Source of the DNA: Pseudoflavonifractor sp. AF19-9AC
Lineage (GTDB): Bacteria > Bacillota > Clostridia > Oscillospirales > Oscillospiraceae
Assembly (NCBI RefSeq): GCF_003478995.1
Contig: NZ_QUGI01000004.1
Span: 1 to 64,000 of the forward strand
DNA length: 64,000 bases
Reading direction: 5' to 3'
The position numbers and the translations under genes were made by a program. The notes below the pieces were generated by a model. It had not been told where the DNA came from. It worked only from the letters and a program-made list of their open reading frames with translations, and searched no databases. Positions 28,412-36,851 of the stretch are shown piece by piece. How positions within the stretch are numbered: position 1 is the first letter of the stretch; each line of letters begins with the position of its first letter.

Positions 28412-29308
28412 ATGTCCTTTGCCGGAGAGGTTAAAAATGAGCTGTGCCGCACCGCACTGAGCCGAAAGTGCTGTGCTCAGGCGGAGTGTTATGGAATATT
28501 ACTTTACAGCAATACCTACACCGCGGAGGAGATCCGCATCATTACGGAGAACGATGCCTTTGCTCAGCGGCTGCCCGCCCTGTTCAAAAAGGCCTTCAAG
28601 CTGACCTTTGACCGGTTGCCGGAGGGGGAGGGGAAGCATATTTTCTCCATCACCCAGCCCAGAAAGCTGGAGGCCATCCAGCAGGTCTTCGGAGGCGATC
28701 CCAGCGCACTGGCGCTGCACATCAATTTTGCGGTGCTGGAGGAGAGCTGCTGTCGGTTTTCCTTCCTGCGTGGCGCCTTCCTGGCGGGTGGGTCGGTGAC
28801 CGATCCCAGGAAGGGGTACCACCTGGAACTGGCTACCTCCCACCTCAGCGTCAGCCGGGAGATGCTGGCCCTTATGCGTGAAATGGAGCTGGAGCCCAAG
28901 GCGGCCCAGCGCAAGGGCAACGCAGTGATCTACTTCAAGCAGAGCGACCGGATTGAGGATTTCCTTACCTCCATCGGGGCGCCTCTGTCCGCCATGGAGA
29001 TCATGAACGCCAAGCTGGAGAAGGACCTGCGGGGGAGTGTGAACCGGCGGGTCAATTGCGACGCTGCCAACCTGGACAAGGCCGTGGAGGCGGCCATGGC
29101 CCAGCTGGGAGCAATCCGCCGTCTGGAGGAGAGCGGAAAGCTGGCCCTGCTCCCGGACAAGCTGCGGGAGGCGGCGGCCCTGCGCCTGGCCCACCCGGAG
29201 GATACCTTGTCCCAGCTGGCGGAGCAGTGCGATCCTCCTGTGACCAAGTCCGCCCTGAACCACCGGCTGCGGAAGCTGGTGGAGCTGGGGAAAGGAGAAG
29301 GAAAATGA
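28412..29308 (+). CDS. whiA: WhiA DNA-binding protein
   Basis: The 298-residue product begins MSFAGEVKNELCR, the family signature. An N-terminal LAGLIDADG-like domain (FLRGAFLAGGSVTDPRKGYH) is followed by a C-terminal HTH (TLSQLAEQCDPPVTKSALNH). WhiA affects cell division and chromosome segregation in Bacillus and sporulation in Streptomyces. Its stop codon overlaps the start of the following nuclease-like gene (ATGA), an unusual coupling because that gene looks foreign. Confidence 0.94.
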   Translation: MSFAGEVKNELCRTALSRKCCAQAECYGILLYSNTYTAEEIRIITENDAFAQRLPALFKKAFKLTFDRLPEGEGKHIFSITQPRKLEAIQQVFGGDPSALALHINFAVLEESCCRFSFLRGAFLAGGSVTDPRKGYHLELATSHLSVSREMLALMREMELEPKAAQRKGNAVIYFKQSDRIEDFLTSIGAPLSAMEIMNAKLEKDLRGSVNRRVNCDAANLDKAVEAAMAQLGAIRRLEESGKLALLPDKLREAAALRLAHPEDTLSQLAEQCDPPVTKSALNHRLRKLVELGKGEGK

Positions 29309-29991
29309 AACTGTTGAAAGGCTCCTCTGATGATAAGATATCCAAGCTGGTTATCGGTGAAAAAGGTTTAAGAATAATACTTATTGCTTTTGGATCGTTG
29401 TTTGTCTCAGTTTGTATTTTTTTCCCAGCGATAGTATTGGCCGGATCAGAGAATCAGACTGTACTTTATTTTCTTGTCCCACCTATATACGGAGTAGCTG
29501 CGCTGATATTCTTTATTCTGTACAGGCGCGATAAGAGAAAAAATACAGCGATTTATAGTCAAACATTTTTTAAGAGAATTCAGTGTGCGCAAGTTGAGAG
29601 TGATAACAAAAAGCAAATGAGCAGTCAAATTACTTACACTTTGACGAATGTAGATGATATGGACGGACATAGTTTTGAAAAATTTTGCGCACTAGTAATG
29701 GAGCGTAATGGCTTTAAAGATGTCATAGTAACTCCTGGTTCTGGGGATCAAGGAGTAGACATTGTTGCAAAAAAAGACGGAATTCAATATGCAGTGCAAT
29801 GTAAATGCTATTCTAGTAAATTGGGCAATACACCCGTACAGGAGGTCTGTGCGGGAAAGTTTATGTATGGTTGCCAAATTGGTGTAGTAATGACAAATAG
29901 TTATTTTACGGAGAACGCTCGGGCACTTGCTGAGAAAACAGGAGTATTACTTTGGGATCGCAATGTGCTTGCTGGGATGATGCAAAAATAG
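29305..29991 (+). CDS. Membrane-anchored Mrr-type restriction endonuclease domain protein
   Basis: This is a 228-residue protein. Two N-terminal membrane segments (about residues 22-45 and 53-71) precede a cytoplasmic PD-(D/E)XK domain: DGHSFEKFCALVMERNGF, then SGDQGVDIVA and VQCKCY, the D-(Q/E)xK pattern of Mrr/restriction_endonuc_2 proteins. Such proteins cut modified or foreign DNA or sense stress; membrane-bound versions are common but poorly understood. The codon use is AT-rich compared with both neighbours, suggesting insertion behind whiA. It is translationally coupled to whiA by ATGA. Confidence 0.82.
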   Translation: MKLLKGSSDDKISKLVIGEKGLRIILIAFGSLFVSVCIFFPAIVLAGSENQTVLYFLVPPIYGVAALIFFILYRRDKRKNTAIYSQTFFKRIQCAQVESDNKKQMSSQITYTLTNVDDMDGHSFEKFCALVMERNGFKDVIVTPGSGDQGVDIVAKKDGIQYAVQCKCYSSKLGNTPVQEVCAGKFMYGCQIGVVMTNSYFTENARALAEKTGVLLWDRNVLAGMMQK

Positions 29992-30055
29992 TTAATCCAA
30001 TTACACAACACGTTGTATTCAAATTGCTTAACCAGTAGTGATAGGAGAAAAAATT

Positions 30056-30541
30056 ATGGAAAACTGTACCTTTCGCCTGGCCCAGCCGGGAGACGAAGCG
30101 TTGATTTTATCCTTTATCCGCGCTCTGGCGGAGTATGAGCACATGGCCGACCAGGTGGTGGCTACGCCTGAACTTCTGCGGGAGTGGATTTTCGAGAAAA
30201 AGAAGGCAGAGGTCATCTTTGCCCAGGCAGGAGAGAAGACGGTGGGCTTTGCCCTGTTCTTCCACAATTTCTCCACCTTTCTGGGCCGGGCGGGCATCTA
30301 CCTGGAAGACCTGTTCGTTCTGCCTGAGGAGCGGGGCCACGGCTATGGCAAGGCCCTCTTGAAGCACCTGGCCCACCTGGCGGTGGAGCGAGGCTGCGGC
30401 CGGCTGGAGTGGTCCTGTCTGGACTGGAACACCCCCTCCATCGAGTTTTATACCAAAGGCATGGAGGCCGTTCCCATGGACGAGTGGACGGTGTACCGCC
30501 TGACGGGGGAGACGCTGGAAGCGGCAGCTAGTGAAGAATGA
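30056..30541 (+). CDS. GNAT-family N-acetyltransferase
   Basis: This is a 161-residue acetyltransferase. Motif A is visible in YLEDLFVLPEERGHGYGKAL, the acetyl-CoA pyrophosphate loop, with the following helix LLKHLAHLAVERGCGRLEW and a conserved NTPSIEFYTKGM near the end. This resembles the spermidine/diamine acetyltransferase-like group, but the substrate cannot be told. Start after TAGGAGAAA. GC-rich codon use returns here after the AT-rich nuclease gene. Confidence 0.85.
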   Translation: MENCTFRLAQPGDEALILSFIRALAEYEHMADQVVATPELLREWIFEKKKAEVIFAQAGEKTVGFALFFHNFSTFLGRAGIYLEDLFVLPEERGHGYGKALLKHLAHLAVERGCGRLEWSCLDWNTPSIEFYTKGMEAVPMDEWTVYRLTGETLEAAASEE

Positions 30542-30554
30542 GGTAGGCTAGGGT

Positions 30555-31148
30555 ATGAAGCGTATCTTAGCCGTAATGCTGGTGCTGATGCTGCTCATGG
30601 CGGGTTGTTCCATAGGAAACGACACAGCGGACACCTCGGAGGAGGCGGCGAATCCGCTGGGGGGCCAGCCCCTGGAGTTCTATTATTCCAACGGAGCGGG
30701 GGGCTGGAGCACTCAACTGGTGCTCCAGCCGGACGGCTCCTTTACCGGTCATTACGAGGACCGGGACCTGGAAGCGACGGGGGAGGAGAACCCCAACGGC
30801 ACCCTCTACTACTGTGACTTTTCTGGTAGCTTTGCTGCACCCGGAGAGGTGAATGAGTACCAATGGACCATGGTGCTGGAGTACCTGCAGACGGAGCAGG
30901 AGGCCGGAGTGATCCACTATGAGGACGGAGTTGCCTGTGTCTCCACCGGGCCGGTGGGGCTGGAGCACGCCGGAGAGGTATGGTTGTATCTGCCCGGGAC
31001 GGAGACTGATACACTGCCGGAAGAGTTTCTGGCCTGGACCACCTCAGCCTTTTCCGGGGAAATACCCGACCAGCTGCCCTTCTACGGCCTTTACAGCCCC
31101 GGGGACGAGAGCGGCTTTGTGGGCTATCCTCAGCAAGAGCAGGGATAA
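30555..31148 (+). CDS. Small lipoprotein
   Basis: This 197-residue protein has a lipoprotein signal: MKR, a hydrophobic core and the lipobox LMAGC (Cys at about residue 18). The mature part is acidic, with YSNGAGGWSTQLVLQPDGS and repeated Gly/Glu-rich strands, as in beta-rich exported proteins. No family is recognised. It follows the acetyltransferase by 13 bases and may be co-transcribed. It should be anchored on the outer face of the membrane. Confidence 0.75.
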   Translation: MKRILAVMLVLMLLMAGCSIGNDTADTSEEAANPLGGQPLEFYYSNGAGGWSTQLVLQPDGSFTGHYEDRDLEATGEENPNGTLYYCDFSGSFAAPGEVNEYQWTMVLEYLQTEQEAGVIHYEDGVACVSTGPVGLEHAGEVWLYLPGTETDTLPEEFLAWTTSAFSGEIPDQLPFYGLYSPGDESGFVGYPQQEQG

Positions 31149-31199
31149 GGCGTCGTTCGCCGACATCTGTGCCTAGTAAAAATAAGAAGGAGGCTTCTT

Positions 31200-34100
31200 A
31201 TGTCCTTTGTCCACTTACATCTGCATACGGAATTCTCCCTGCTGGACGGAGCCTGCCGCATCAAGAAGCTGGTGGAGCGGGTAAAGGACCTGGGCCAGGA
31301 GGCGGTGGCCATCACCGACCACGGGGTCATGTACGGGGTCATTGACTTCTACCGGGCCTGCAAGGCGGCGGGCATCAAGCCCATCATCGGCTGCGAGGTG
31401 TATGTGGCCCCCCGGGGCCGCACCCGGTTCCAGAAGGTCCACGAGTTTGACGCCGAGTCCCGCCACCTGGTGCTGCTGTGCCGGAATGAGGAGGGCTACC
31501 GCAACCTGTCCTACATGGTGTCCCAGGCCTTCCTGGAGGGATTTTACATCAAGCCCCGCATCGACATGGACCTGCTGCGGGAGCACTGCGGCGGCCTCAT
31601 TGCCTGCTCGGCCTGCCTGGGCGGCGAGCTGCCCAAGCTGCTGTTGGCGGGGGAGTATGAGCAGGCCAAGGCGGTGGCCCTGGAGATGCGGGAGCTGTTC
31701 GGCGAGGACGGTTACTACCTGGAGCTGCAGGACCACGGCATCGCCGCCCAGCAACAGGTGAATGCTGGACTCATGCGCCTCCACGATGAGACGGGGATCC
31801 CCCTCATCGCCACCAACGATGCCCACTACCTGCGACGGGAGGACGCGGAGACCCAGGACATCCTCATGTGCATCCAGATGGGCAAGACGCTGGACGACCC
31901 GGGGCGGATGAAGTTTGAGACCCAGGAGTTCTACGTGAAGAGCGAGGAGGAGATGGCCGCCCTCTTCCCCAACTGCCCCGAGGCCCTGGAGAACACGGCG
32001 AAAATTGCAGAGCTTTGCAATGTGGAGTTTGAATTCGGCAAGTATCACCTGCCCCACTTCCAGCTCCCTGATGGCTACACCGACGGGGACGCCTACTTCG
32101 AGAAGCTGTGCATGGACGGCTTTGCCCGGCGCTACCCGGATGGCCCCGAGGAGTATCTCAAGCAGCTGCGCTATGAGATGGCCATGATTCGGAAGATGGG
32201 CTTTGTGGACTACTTCCTCATTGTCTCCGATTTCATTGCCTTCGCCAAGGGGAACGGCATTCCCGTGGGCCCGGGCCGCGGTTCCGCTGCCGGCTCCATG
32301 GTGGCCTACTGTCTGAACATCACCGACGTGGAGCCCATGAAGTACAGCCTGTACTTTGAGCGATTCCTTAACCCGGAACGGGTATCCATGCCGGATATCG
32401 ACATTGACTTCTGCATCCGCAGGCGGCAGGAGGTCATTGATTACGTAAACCGGAAGTACGGAAACGACCACGTGGCCCAGATTGTTACCTTCGGTACCAT
32501 GGCTGCCCGGGGTGCGGTGCGGGACGTGGGCCGGGTGCTCAACTTCCCCTACGCCGAGGTGGACGCTCTGGCCAAGCAGATCCCCAGCGGGCCCGGGGCC
32601 CTGCACATCACCCTGGAGGAATCCCTGAAGCTGTCCAAGCAGCTGCGGGAGTCCTACGAGGGAGATGAGCGCATCAAGAAGCTCATCGACACTGCCATGG
32701 CCATCGAGGGCATGCCTCGGAACACCTCCACCCATGCCGCCGGCGTGGTCATCACCAGTCGGCCGGTGTGTGACTATGTCCCTCTGGCCACCAACGACGG
32801 TCTGCCCGTCACCCAGTACATCATGACCACGCTGGAAGAGTTGGGCCTGCTGAAAATGGACTTTTTGGGCCTGCGCAACCTGACTATCCTGGATGACGCA
32901 ACAAAAATGGTTCAGAGCAAGGAACCTGGCTTTACAGTGAAAAACATTCCGGAGAACGATCCAGAGACCATGGCTATGCTGTCGGAGGGCCGCACGGCGG
33001 GCGTGTTCCAGATGGAGTCGGCGGGTATGACCGGTGTATGTCTCAGTCTGAAACCCCAGAACATTGAGGACATCACCGCTATCATCGCCCTCTATCGCCC
33101 GGGCCCTATGGAATCCATTCCCCGGTTCATCGCCTGCAAGCAGAACCCGGACAAGATCACCTACAAGCACCCTGCTCTGGAGCCCATTCTGTCCAACACC
33201 TACGGCTGCATCGTTTACCAGGAGCAGGTCATTCAGATCTTCCAGCAGCTGGGCGGCTATTCCCTGGGTCAGGCCGACATGGTGCGCCGGGCCATCTCCA
33301 AGAAGAAGGCCAAGGAGATCGAGAAGGAGAAAAACACCTTCATCCATGGCGATCCCGAGCGGAATATCGCCGGCTGCGTGGCCAATGGTATCCCGCAGGT
33401 CACGGCCGAGGCCATCTACCAGGAGATCTACGACTTTGCCAATTACGCCTTCAATAAGGCCCACGCCGTGTGCTACGCCGTGGTGGCCTATGAGACCGCC
33501 TGGTTCAAGTGCCACCATCCCAAGGAGTACATGGCCGCTTTGCTCACCTCCGTGTTGGACTCCACCGAGAAGGTGGCCGAGTACATTGCGGAGTGCCGGT
33601 CCATGGGCATCCAGCTGCTGCCTCCCGATGTCAACGAGTCCCACGCCGACTTTACCGTAGTGGGGGAGGGCATCCGCTTTGGCCTGGTGGCCCTGAAGGG
33701 AGTGGGCCGATCCTTTATTAACGGCCTGCTCACAGAGCGTGAAAAGGGAGGACCCTTTACAGATTTTATGGACTTCTGCGACCGGATGTTCGACCAGGAT
33801 CTGAACCGCCGGGTGGTAGAAAGTCTCATCAAGTCCGGCGCCTTTGACCGCATGGGCTGCCGCCGCTCTCAGCTGATGCAGGTCTACGGGCAGGTGCTGG
33901 ACGGCATCGCCGCCAGCCGCAAGCGCAACGTGGAGGGGCAGCTGGACCTCTTCGGCTTTGGCGGGGGAGAACAGGAGGCAGCTGCCGCCCTGCCTGCCCT
34001 GATCTTGCCTGACCTGCCGGAATACACCCCTCAGGAGCTCATGAGCATGGAGAAGGAGACCACTGGGCTCTACCTCTCCGGCCATCCAATGGACCAGTAC

Positions 34101-34676
34101 CGGGAGATGGCCCGGCTGAAGGGGGCTGTGCCCATCGGCTCCATCCTCACCGACTTCGACCGGGAGGACGGTCCCCGGGAGTACCGGGACAACCAGCGTG
34201 TATCCATCGCAGGAGTGATCTCCACCTATAAGACCCGCACCACCCGGAACAATACGCTGATGGCTTATGTCAACCTAGAGGACGACACCGGCGGCATGGA
34301 GCTGCTGTGCTTCTCCCGGGTGCTGGAGGAGAGCGGCAGCTATATCCGGGAGAATAATGCGGTCCTGGCCACAGGCAAGATCTCGGTCCGGGACGAAAAG
34401 GAGCCTCAGCTGATGGTGGATTCCATCCGTCCCCTGGGAGAGGCCGGGGAGGCGCCTGCTCAGCACCAGCAGACCCTGTATCTGCGCCTGCCCAGCCGGG
34501 AGGACCCGCGCCTGCGGAAGGTACGTCTGGCCCTGTCTTTCTTCCCGGGGGAGAGCCAGGTGGTGCTCTACTTTGCCGACTGCAAAAAGCGGGTGGGCTC
34601 CCGGTGCCAGATTCATCCTGCCCTGCTGGAGGATTTGCGGGTGCGCCTGGGGGAGGAGAACGTGGTTTTAAAATAA
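31200..34676 (+). CDS. dnaE: DNA polymerase III subunit alpha (DnaE)
   Basis: DnaE extends DNA at the replication fork. The 1158-residue protein has an N-terminal PHP domain (FVHLHLHTEFSLLDG, AITDHG), the palm with PDIDIDF (catalytic D401 and D403, the same numbers as in E. coli) and GPGRGSAAGS. Finger and tau-binding regions follow, then an OB-fold near residues 1000-1080 (VSIAGVISTYKTRTTRN). It is of the DnaE1 type, with no exonuclease insert. It starts ATG after AAGGAGGCTT. Confidence 0.95.
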   Translation: MSFVHLHLHTEFSLLDGACRIKKLVERVKDLGQEAVAITDHGVMYGVIDFYRACKAAGIKPIIGCEVYVAPRGRTRFQKVHEFDAESRHLVLLCRNEEGYRNLSYMVSQAFLEGFYIKPRIDMDLLREHCGGLIACSACLGGELPKLLLAGEYEQAKAVALEMRELFGEDGYYLELQDHGIAAQQQVNAGLMRLHDETGIPLIATNDAHYLRREDAETQDILMCIQMGKTLDDPGRMKFETQEFYVKSEEEMAALFPNCPEALENTAKIAELCNVEFEFGKYHLPHFQLPDGYTDGDAYFEKLCMDGFARRYPDGPEEYLKQLRYEMAMIRKMGFVDYFLIVSDFIAFAKGNGIPVGPGRGSAAGSMVAYCLNITDVEPMKYSLYFERFLNPERVSMPDIDIDFCIRRRQEVIDYVNRKYGNDHVAQIVTFGTMAARGAVRDVGRVLNFPYAEVDALAKQIPSGPGALHITLEESLKLSKQLRESYEGDERIKKLIDTAMAIEGMPRNTSTHAAGVVITSRPVCDYVPLATNDGLPVTQYIMTTLEELGLLKMDFLGLRNLTILDDATKMVQSKEPGFTVKNIPENDPETMAMLSEGRTAGVFQMESAGMTGVCLSLKPQNIEDITAIIALYRPGPMESIPRFIACKQNPDKITYKHPALEPILSNTYGCIVYQEQVIQIFQQLGGYSLGQADMVRRAISKKKAKEIEKEKNTFIHGDPERNIAGCVANGIPQVTAEAIYQEIYDFANYAFNKAHAVCYAVVAYETAWFKCHHPKEYMAALLTSVLDSTEKVAEYIAECRSMGIQLLPPDVNESHADFTVVGEGIRFGLVALKGVGRSFINGLLTEREKGGPFTDFMDFCDRMFDQDLNRRVVESLIKSGAFDRMGCRRSQLMQVYGQVLDGIAASRKRNVEGQLDLFGFGGGEQEAAAALPALILPDLPEYTPQELMSMEKETTGLYLSGHPMDQYREMARLKGAVPIGSILTDFDREDGPREYRDNQRVSIAGVISTYKTRTTRNNTLMAYVNLEDDTGGMELLCFSRVLEESGSYIRENNAVLATGKISVRDEKEPQLMVDSIRPLGEAGEAPAQHQQTLYLRLPSREDPRLRKVRLALSFFPGESQVVLYFADCKKRVGSRCQIHPALLEDLRVRLGEENVVLK

Positions 34677-34705
34677 TCTTAAGAATTCCCATGCAAGTTT
34701 CAGGG

Positions 34706-34734
34706 TTGACGAACTGCAAATAAGCAGGTATAAT
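34706..34734 (+). promoter_or_regulatory. Promoter of the M-box/mgtE transcript
   Basis: TTGACG (34706-34711) and TATAAT (34729-34734) are 17 bases apart, just upstream of the riboswitch. Confidence 0.75.
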
Positions 34735-34740
34735 AACCTT

Positions 34741-34945
34741 GTAATCCGGTAGGTAAGGCTACCACAGGGATATGGGTCGCTGCCGCAAAGAGATGGAGAC
34801 ATCTCACGTTGGTTTGAACAGGTCCTGTCGAAAAACAAGGCAGAATCTAACGCGACTTCACCGCCCTGTGATGCTAAAGCTTGAACGGTGGCATGAAAAG
34901 GGCGTAACTGACACGCGTGCCGCTGTTCGGCACGCGTGTTTTTTT
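34741..34945 (+). ncRNA. M-box (ykoK) magnesium riboswitch
   Basis: The conserved M-box features are present: GGTAGGTAAGGCTACCACAG, then GGTCGCTGCCGC, and later GATGCTAAAGCTT. It ends in a perfect terminator with arms ACACGCGTGCCG and CGGCACGCGTGT (34911-34939) and seven T. In this class high Mg2+ favours the terminator and shuts down the downstream transporter. The next gene is an MgtE homolog, as expected. Confidence 0.9.
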
Positions 34946-34990
34946 GCTAATCTCAGCAAAATTTTGAAAAACGAGTGAGGTGAACATTCC

Positions 34991-35065
34991 ATGGACAGCG
35001 GCAGTCGAGGTTCCGGCAAATCAGACTATGACCCTGGCATCGGTGTCCATAGGAGTGGACGCTGA
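34991..35065 (+). CDS. Possible leader peptide between M-box and mgtE
   Basis: An ATG with GAGGTGAA nine bases upstream opens a 24-codon frame (MDSGSRGSGKSDYDPGIG and on) that ends at 35065. It lies after the riboswitch terminator and before mgtE, in a leader otherwise without genes. It could couple translation to Mg2+ or be chance. Nothing else supports it. Confidence 0.25.
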   Translation: MDSGSRGSGKSDYDPGIGVHRSGR

Positions 35066-35139
35066 GCTCCGGCGTGGTCTGCCGGACCTCCTGTCACGAA
35101 GGGCAAACCCCATACTTCGACGACAAGGAGGAACCAAAC

Positions 35140-36165
35140 ATGATGAACAACATGACCAACCTGAACAAGGATACCATTCAGGCTGCAAAGGCGGCCATTC
35201 CCCAGACCGTGGGGGCAATCATGTCCCGGGAGCCCATGATGCTCGCGCCCAAGATGCGGGCCCGGGAGGCACTGGTGCGGTTGCGCCAGGTGGGCGTGCC
35301 CAAGGACTTTATGACCAACTGCTATGTGGTGGACGAGGACTACACCCTGCTGGGAATCATCACCGTCCGGGATCTCATTATGGCCCAGGAGAGCACCCGG
35401 CTGGAGCAGGCCATGAGCAAGCCTGTGGGGGTGCTCTCGCCCCGGGATGACCAGGAGGAAGCAGTGGCCCTGATGGACCGGCTGGACCTGGTGGAGCTGC
35501 CGGTGGTGGACGACGAGAACCGTCTGGTGGGCACGCTCACTGCCGAGGATGCCATGGACGTGCTTCAGGACGAGGCCACCGAGGATATGGAGCGCATGGC
35601 GGCTATGGCTCCCTCGGAGCGTCCCTATTTTCAGACTAAGATCTGGGACGTATATAAGAACCGGGTGGTATGGCTGCTCCTCCTGATGGTGTCCGCCAGC
35701 GTGACCGGCGCTATCATCACCCACTATGAGGCGGCTCTGGCTGCCCAGGTGGTGCTGACCGCCTTTATTCCCATGCTCATGGACACCGGCGGAAACTGCG
35801 GCAGCCAGTCCTCTGTGACGGTCATCCGTGGACTGTCCCTGGGAGAGATCCGTTACTGTGACTGGCTGCGGGTGGCCTGGAAGGAGATCCATGTAGGCCT
35901 GCTGTGCGGCGTCACTCTGGCAGTGGTCAATCTGGCCAAGCTGATGCTCCTCAACCACCTGGAGTTCCAGGTGGCCTTGGTGGTGAGCCTGACGCTCATT
36001 GTCACTGTAGTGGTGTCCAAGCTCCTGGGCTGCTTCCTTCCCATTCTGGCCAGCCGGATCCATCTGGACCCCGCCGTCATGGCCAGCCCCCTTATCACCA
36101 CCATTGCCGACGCCATCTCTCTGGTCGTCTATTTCCGCATCGCAGTGGTGCTGCTTGGCGTATAA
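35140..36165 (+). CDS. mgtE: MgtE-type Mg2+ transporter lacking the N domain
   Basis: MgtE channels import Mg2+. This 341-residue version starts (MMNNMTNLN after AAGGAGG) almost directly with the two CBS domains (VGAIMSREPMMLAPKMRARE and MSKPVGVLSPRDDQEEAVAL). It continues through the plug helix into five membrane helices with the pore region ALAAQVVLTAFIPMLMDTGG and NCGSQSSVTVIRG. The usual helical N domain of about 120 residues, which helps gate the channel, is missing. The upstream sequence does not encode it in any frame. Confidence 0.9.
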   Translation: MMNNMTNLNKDTIQAAKAAIPQTVGAIMSREPMMLAPKMRAREALVRLRQVGVPKDFMTNCYVVDEDYTLLGIITVRDLIMAQESTRLEQAMSKPVGVLSPRDDQEEAVALMDRLDLVELPVVDDENRLVGTLTAEDAMDVLQDEATEDMERMAAMAPSERPYFQTKIWDVYKNRVVWLLLLMVSASVTGAIITHYEAALAAQVVLTAFIPMLMDTGGNCGSQSSVTVIRGLSLGEIRYCDWLRVAWKEIHVGLLCGVTLAVVNLAKLMLLNHLEFQVALVVSLTLIVTVVVSKLLGCFLPILASRIHLDPAVMASPLITTIADAISLVVYFRIAVVLLGV

Positions 36166-36166
36166 G

Positions 36167-36202
36167 AAAAGCGTGCGTTCCATGGGGAACGCACGCTTTT
36201 TT
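36167..36202. terminator. Bidirectional terminator between mgtE and ECF gene
   Basis: Arms AAAAGCGTGCGTTCC (36167-36181) and GGAACGCACGCTTTT (36186-36200) with a four-base loop and T runs on both strands end two convergent genes. Confidence 0.92.
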
Positions 36203-36722
36203 ACAGATGGGCCAAAGCGCGGCTGCGGCTGAGCAGGGCGTAGACCGTGATGGCGGCGGCTAGGCCAAAGACTCCCTGCACCACGTTACCGGGAATGGAG
36301 GCTGCAGCGGCCAGTCCGTTTCCCAGCAGGAGCCCGGCGTAGCCGAAATAGCCCACAACCATGATCGTCTCTCCAACCGCCGCGCTGATGAGCTGGGCGG
36401 GCAGCAAGGAGCGGGTGTGGTCCTTGATGCCTTCAAAGAGGAGGCCGGCTGCTGCGGCCATAGCCAGCTTGATGAGAAGGGTTCCTGGGGCATAGTGTGC
36501 ATAGCCGGATAGAAGATCAGCCAGCATAGAGCCGAGCCCGGCGGCGCCCGCCCCATAGACAGGCCCCAGAATCCAGGCGGAGAGCAGAACGCCGCAGTCC
36601 CCCAAATTGACGTACCCCTGCATGGGGGAGGGAACCTGAATCACCAGTGTCAGGATGGTGCACAGCGCTGCAAACAGGGCACCCAGAACTAATTTGTGTA
36701 TCCTTTGATCGGCCATCGCCAT
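36201..36722 (-). CDS. ECF transporter S component, probably vitamin B6
   Basis: This 173-residue membrane protein has about five to six helices and the ECF_trnsprt layout. It starts RIHKLVLGALFAALCTILTL, then has VNLGDCGVLLSAWILGPVYG, a substrate-binding pattern of small vitamin S components. It needs shared EcfA/A'/T modules encoded elsewhere. The substrate is inferred from the divergent PdxR-like regulator with shared operator motifs, which points to pyridoxine or pyridoxal. Riboflavin-type specificity cannot be excluded. Confidence 0.78.
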   Translation of the reverse strand: MAMADQRIHKLVLGALFAALCTILTLVIQVPSPMQGYVNLGDCGVLLSAWILGPVYGAGAAGLGSMLADLLSGYAHYAPGTLLIKLAMAAAAGLLFEGIKDHTRSLLPAQLISAAVGETIMVVGYFGYAGLLLGNGLAAAASIPGNVVQGVFGLAAAITVYALLSRSRALAHL

Positions 36723-36787
36723 TCGCTCCTTTGCGCGGAGGGGCTCCGCAAAACTTTTGCTTGCTTTTTCGTCTGAACTGTATTTTA

Positions 36788-36842
36788 ATCATATCTGGTA
36801 TGAAGAAAAGAACCAATTTAAAACTTTTTTACCAGACCAGAT
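36788..36842. promoter_or_regulatory. Divergent operator/promoter of ECF and PdxR-like genes
   Basis: For the ECF gene (minus strand), TTGGTT (36811-36816) and TATGAT (36788-36793) are 17 bases apart. ATCTGGT (36793-36799) lies against this -10 box. Its inverted form ACCAGAT (36836-36842), preceded by ACCAGAC (36831-36837), lies near the regulator's start codon. These are good candidate sites for a MocR/PdxR dimer. Confidence 0.55.
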
Positions 36843-36851
36843 GGAGGGGCC

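Noticed and set aside
31215..34085. 956-residue antisense frame in dnaE
   Set aside because: Same reason; it lies entirely opposite a conserved, complete gene.
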